Of a DNA stretch of 64,000 nt, positions 61,796 through 64,000 are shown in pieces (position 1 is the stretch's first letter; every line of letters starts with the position of its first letter). A program made the translations under genes and the position numbers. The notes under the pieces are model-generated. The model made no database searches. It saw only the letters and a program-made list of their open reading frames with translations, and was not told the origin of the DNA. The stretch comes from Odontesthes bonariensis (Eukaryota > Chordata > Actinopteri > Atheriniformes > Atherinopsidae), in the NCBI RefSeq assembly GCF_027942865.1, contig NC_134510.1, positions 26,653,209-26,717,208 on the forward strand. The letters run 5' to 3'.

Positions 61796-63680
61796 GCCAT
61801 AATGAACCTGTACTTTGTCAATTATTTACATCCAAACGCTCTCGACAGAGAAAATGAATTTACACGGGGCCTATCAGTGAATGTTTCAGAGTGGTAGGCA
61901 TAAACTGAAGGTTTTGCTCTAAAAGGAAACAAAAGGCTTGTTTCATATTGAGCTGAAGGGGAACAGAAGCAGGTGTGAACCCTTCATGAAGGCAGTACAG
62001 AGGCAGGCAGAAAAACCTCAGAGAGACACATGAGACGTGTGTGAGATGTTTGTTTTGTCCTTGTTGTGGTTCATGTCTCTAAACCACCTCAGCAGTGTGT
62101 TTCTACAGCACTGATCCACCAACTGATCCCCGAAGATATCATTAGCTAACATGGCAGGAGGTGTCCTCAGGCAGTTCATTTCATTTCTGTGTTAAAAAAT
62201 AACAATGTTGTATTTTTGCTGTTTAAGCAGGTATCATTAGACAGATTTTAAGCAGTTATGTGGAAAGACAAACATTTATGTCTCCTTTTCCCGTTTCATT
62301 TACATTTCTTAACCTTTCGTGACACAGTCGATTCTCGCAATCGGTTTTACATTCGTGGGTCTTTTTGTCCACTCTGTTTCAAACAGTATCTTCTCTGTAA
62401 TCATGCCACATCAGCACTCTCATATGTTGACTCTGTAACAGCAATTATACAAGCAAACACAATGCAAGCGTGTGTTAGTTCTATGTGGATAACGAGAGTT
62501 TATTACAGACAAACCTAGACAGCAGTATGAGCAGGCAGATGTTCTCCGATGTTATACAGATGTTGTTGCTGTTTTTAATGCAGACAGGAGTCTACCACAG
62601 ATTCAGTGCGGGCATTGTTACTAGCAGATGTTTAACTTCCCTGTAGTATTGAAATAAATACCATTATTCAGAGTGCTGTCAGAACTGTACTCACTCATAC
62701 TTGATTATATTCATGAGTCCAAAGATCTGATTAAGTTGCACAGCCCAGATGGCCTGTAAACGTAAACTGAACAAATTTAAGATCACCAATTCCTTGTTGC
62801 CTCAAATGCAATTAAGGTGAGGCAGTTTGCAGAGAATTATATTTACAGAGTCGTGCTTCTTATTGTCAGTATAAAACCTGAAAATCTTTCCATCTGCCAG
62901 TTTGTTAAGGCTGCTGAAATTTGCCCAGTTTTATTAGTTTGATCAGTTTTAATGTTGGTCGTTAACGCTAGTTTGTCAGTAGAAGCATTCATACAAAAAA
63001 GAATCAGATGAAGAAAAGACATTTAGTGAAAACGGTTGGTCTCTTCCACCTGACCCGAGCGGACTCTTTTGGCAGGTTTGTTAGTTAAGGTGAGAATTTA
63101 CTCAATCCAGTTCAGTTCCTTTCACTGCAAAAAATTTATTCGTGGTATCGTAAATTACAAGAAATTTCTTTTCCAAATATTTTTTATTTCAATCAAACAA
63201 AAAAGTTGTGTCTTAGATTTTAAAGCTTTTCTCTGTGCAGCAGCTTCAATGGGTCAGAATAACCGGCAGATACAAATGATTCACGTCCAACACTGAGAAA
63301 CTTTAAAAGACTTTAAAAGTGTCTGTTTTTTTTTTGTTTAATGTTTCCCTTGTTGTATCTTACATGCACACGGAGACTTCAGCAAATTACTTCTGCTTTT
63401 ACGAGGTTTCAAATTTTTCCTTCATACTTTGAACAGCCAAGAATTAAAAACTTGATTAATATGCGAGTGATGAGAAGTTCCAAGCGTTCACACAGCAGAA
63501 TCTGTTTGCTTTCCTGAACACAGCTGAACACGTCAAAGATACAAAAATCAATGATAAAGACAATTTTCATGAAAGAGGAACTTGTAGGATCTGGTCATAA
63601 AGTTTTGAGAGGAGACGACACATCACCATTTGTAGATTTTAAGATTTACTTTCTAACTTTCCATCAAAATCAAATCAAAT

Positions 63681-63718
63681 CAGTGGAAGAAATTCTTCCA
63701 CTGAGGAAAGCACAGAAC
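63681..63718 (+). repeat. Dispersed direct repeat, copy 2, with palindrome
   Basis: 63689-63718 matches copy 1 at 61766. Its left part forms a perfect 11-bp palindrome, cagtggaagaa / ttcttccactg around one base (63681-63703), which copy 1 lacks. Confidence 0.7.
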
Positions 63719-64000
63719 ATCTAAAACTTTTTTTCATCCCGTACTAAATATATTAAACACAGTTCTCTTTACATTTCTTTTTTCCAGCAATAAATAAATA
63801 AATAAATACTCTTTCTTTTTGAAGAGGTGCATCGCTTTAGGTGTGTTTGTTCTGATCGTTTCCTCTCAGGAAAAGTTAGAGCTTCTCGGTTTTAATAAAA
63901 TGCTTGTAGTTATTCTAACAAAGCAAGTGGCCAACAAAACTTATCAAAGACACACTACACGTTCGTCTCATAATGTTTCAAATGCCTTTATCTTACATGG

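Larger units (their letters stand above)
53570..64000. other. Gene-poor region, 10.4 kb
   Basis: I examined the ORFs of both strands here; none shows a known domain, and none can be joined into an exon chain with consistent phase and family resemblance. The sequence is AT-rich with scattered simple repeats. It may be intergenic, a long intron, or the untranslated part of a neighbouring gene beyond the right edge. Confidence 0.5.

Noticed and set aside
1-64000. CRISPR arrays, rRNA, bacterial operons, toxin genes or viral genes
   Set aside because: Nothing of these types is visible; tandem repeats are microsatellites or transposon arms, and the only RT is LINE-derived.

Overview
This window is vertebrate genomic DNA, and it reads as a teleost fish. 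The genes are intron-rich with GT-AG splice sites, proteins are most like animal orthologues, and the interspersed repeats (an L2-like LINE with a TGCCT tail, Tc1-like remnants, TTAA-bounded fold-back elements, GGATGGATG-tailed repeats) are typical of fish. No prokaryotic features are present. Exon models below were built by hand from reading frame, splice dinucleotides and intron phase; every internal junction keeps the frame.

Layout. (1) 1-8.9 kb, + strand: the 3' part of pex5, the receptor for peroxisomal matrix proteins; its N-terminal exons lie left of the window. (2) 9.7-13.0 kb, + strand: cdca3 (Tome-1), a mitotic-entry factor, with a CCAAT/CCAAT/CHR cell-cycle promoter. (3) 13.7-21 kb, - strand: gnb3, a heterotrimeric G-protein beta subunit, converging on cdca3. 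(4) 21-26 kb: intergenic, with a broken Tc1-like transposase and repeat tails. (5) 26.1-35.4 kb, - strand: p3h3 (leprel2), an ER collagen prolyl 3-hydroxylase ending in KDEL, with an L2-like LINE and a long palindromic element in its introns. (6) 36.1-49.3 kb, + strand: usp5 (isopeptidase T), head-to-head with p3h3, with further transposon-derived elements in its introns. (7) 50.7-53.5 kb, + strand: a two-Ig-domain CD4-like receptor, best read as CD4-2, with the CxC Lck-docking motif. (8) 53.6-64 kb: about 10 kb in which I can support no gene.

The genes are not a functional operon; they share a locus because of old synteny. Human 12p13 carries CD4, P3H3, GNB3, CDCA3, USP5 and, further away, PEX5. 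Relative to the human order, the fish block p3h3-gnb3-cdca3 appears inverted as a unit next to usp5.

I did not find a convincing new multigene system. The most interesting items are the three long palindromic elements inside introns (potential long hairpin RNAs), the conserved alternative donor in usp5, the two-domain CD4 with CQC tail, the enlarged cdca3 middle exon and the inverted synteny block.
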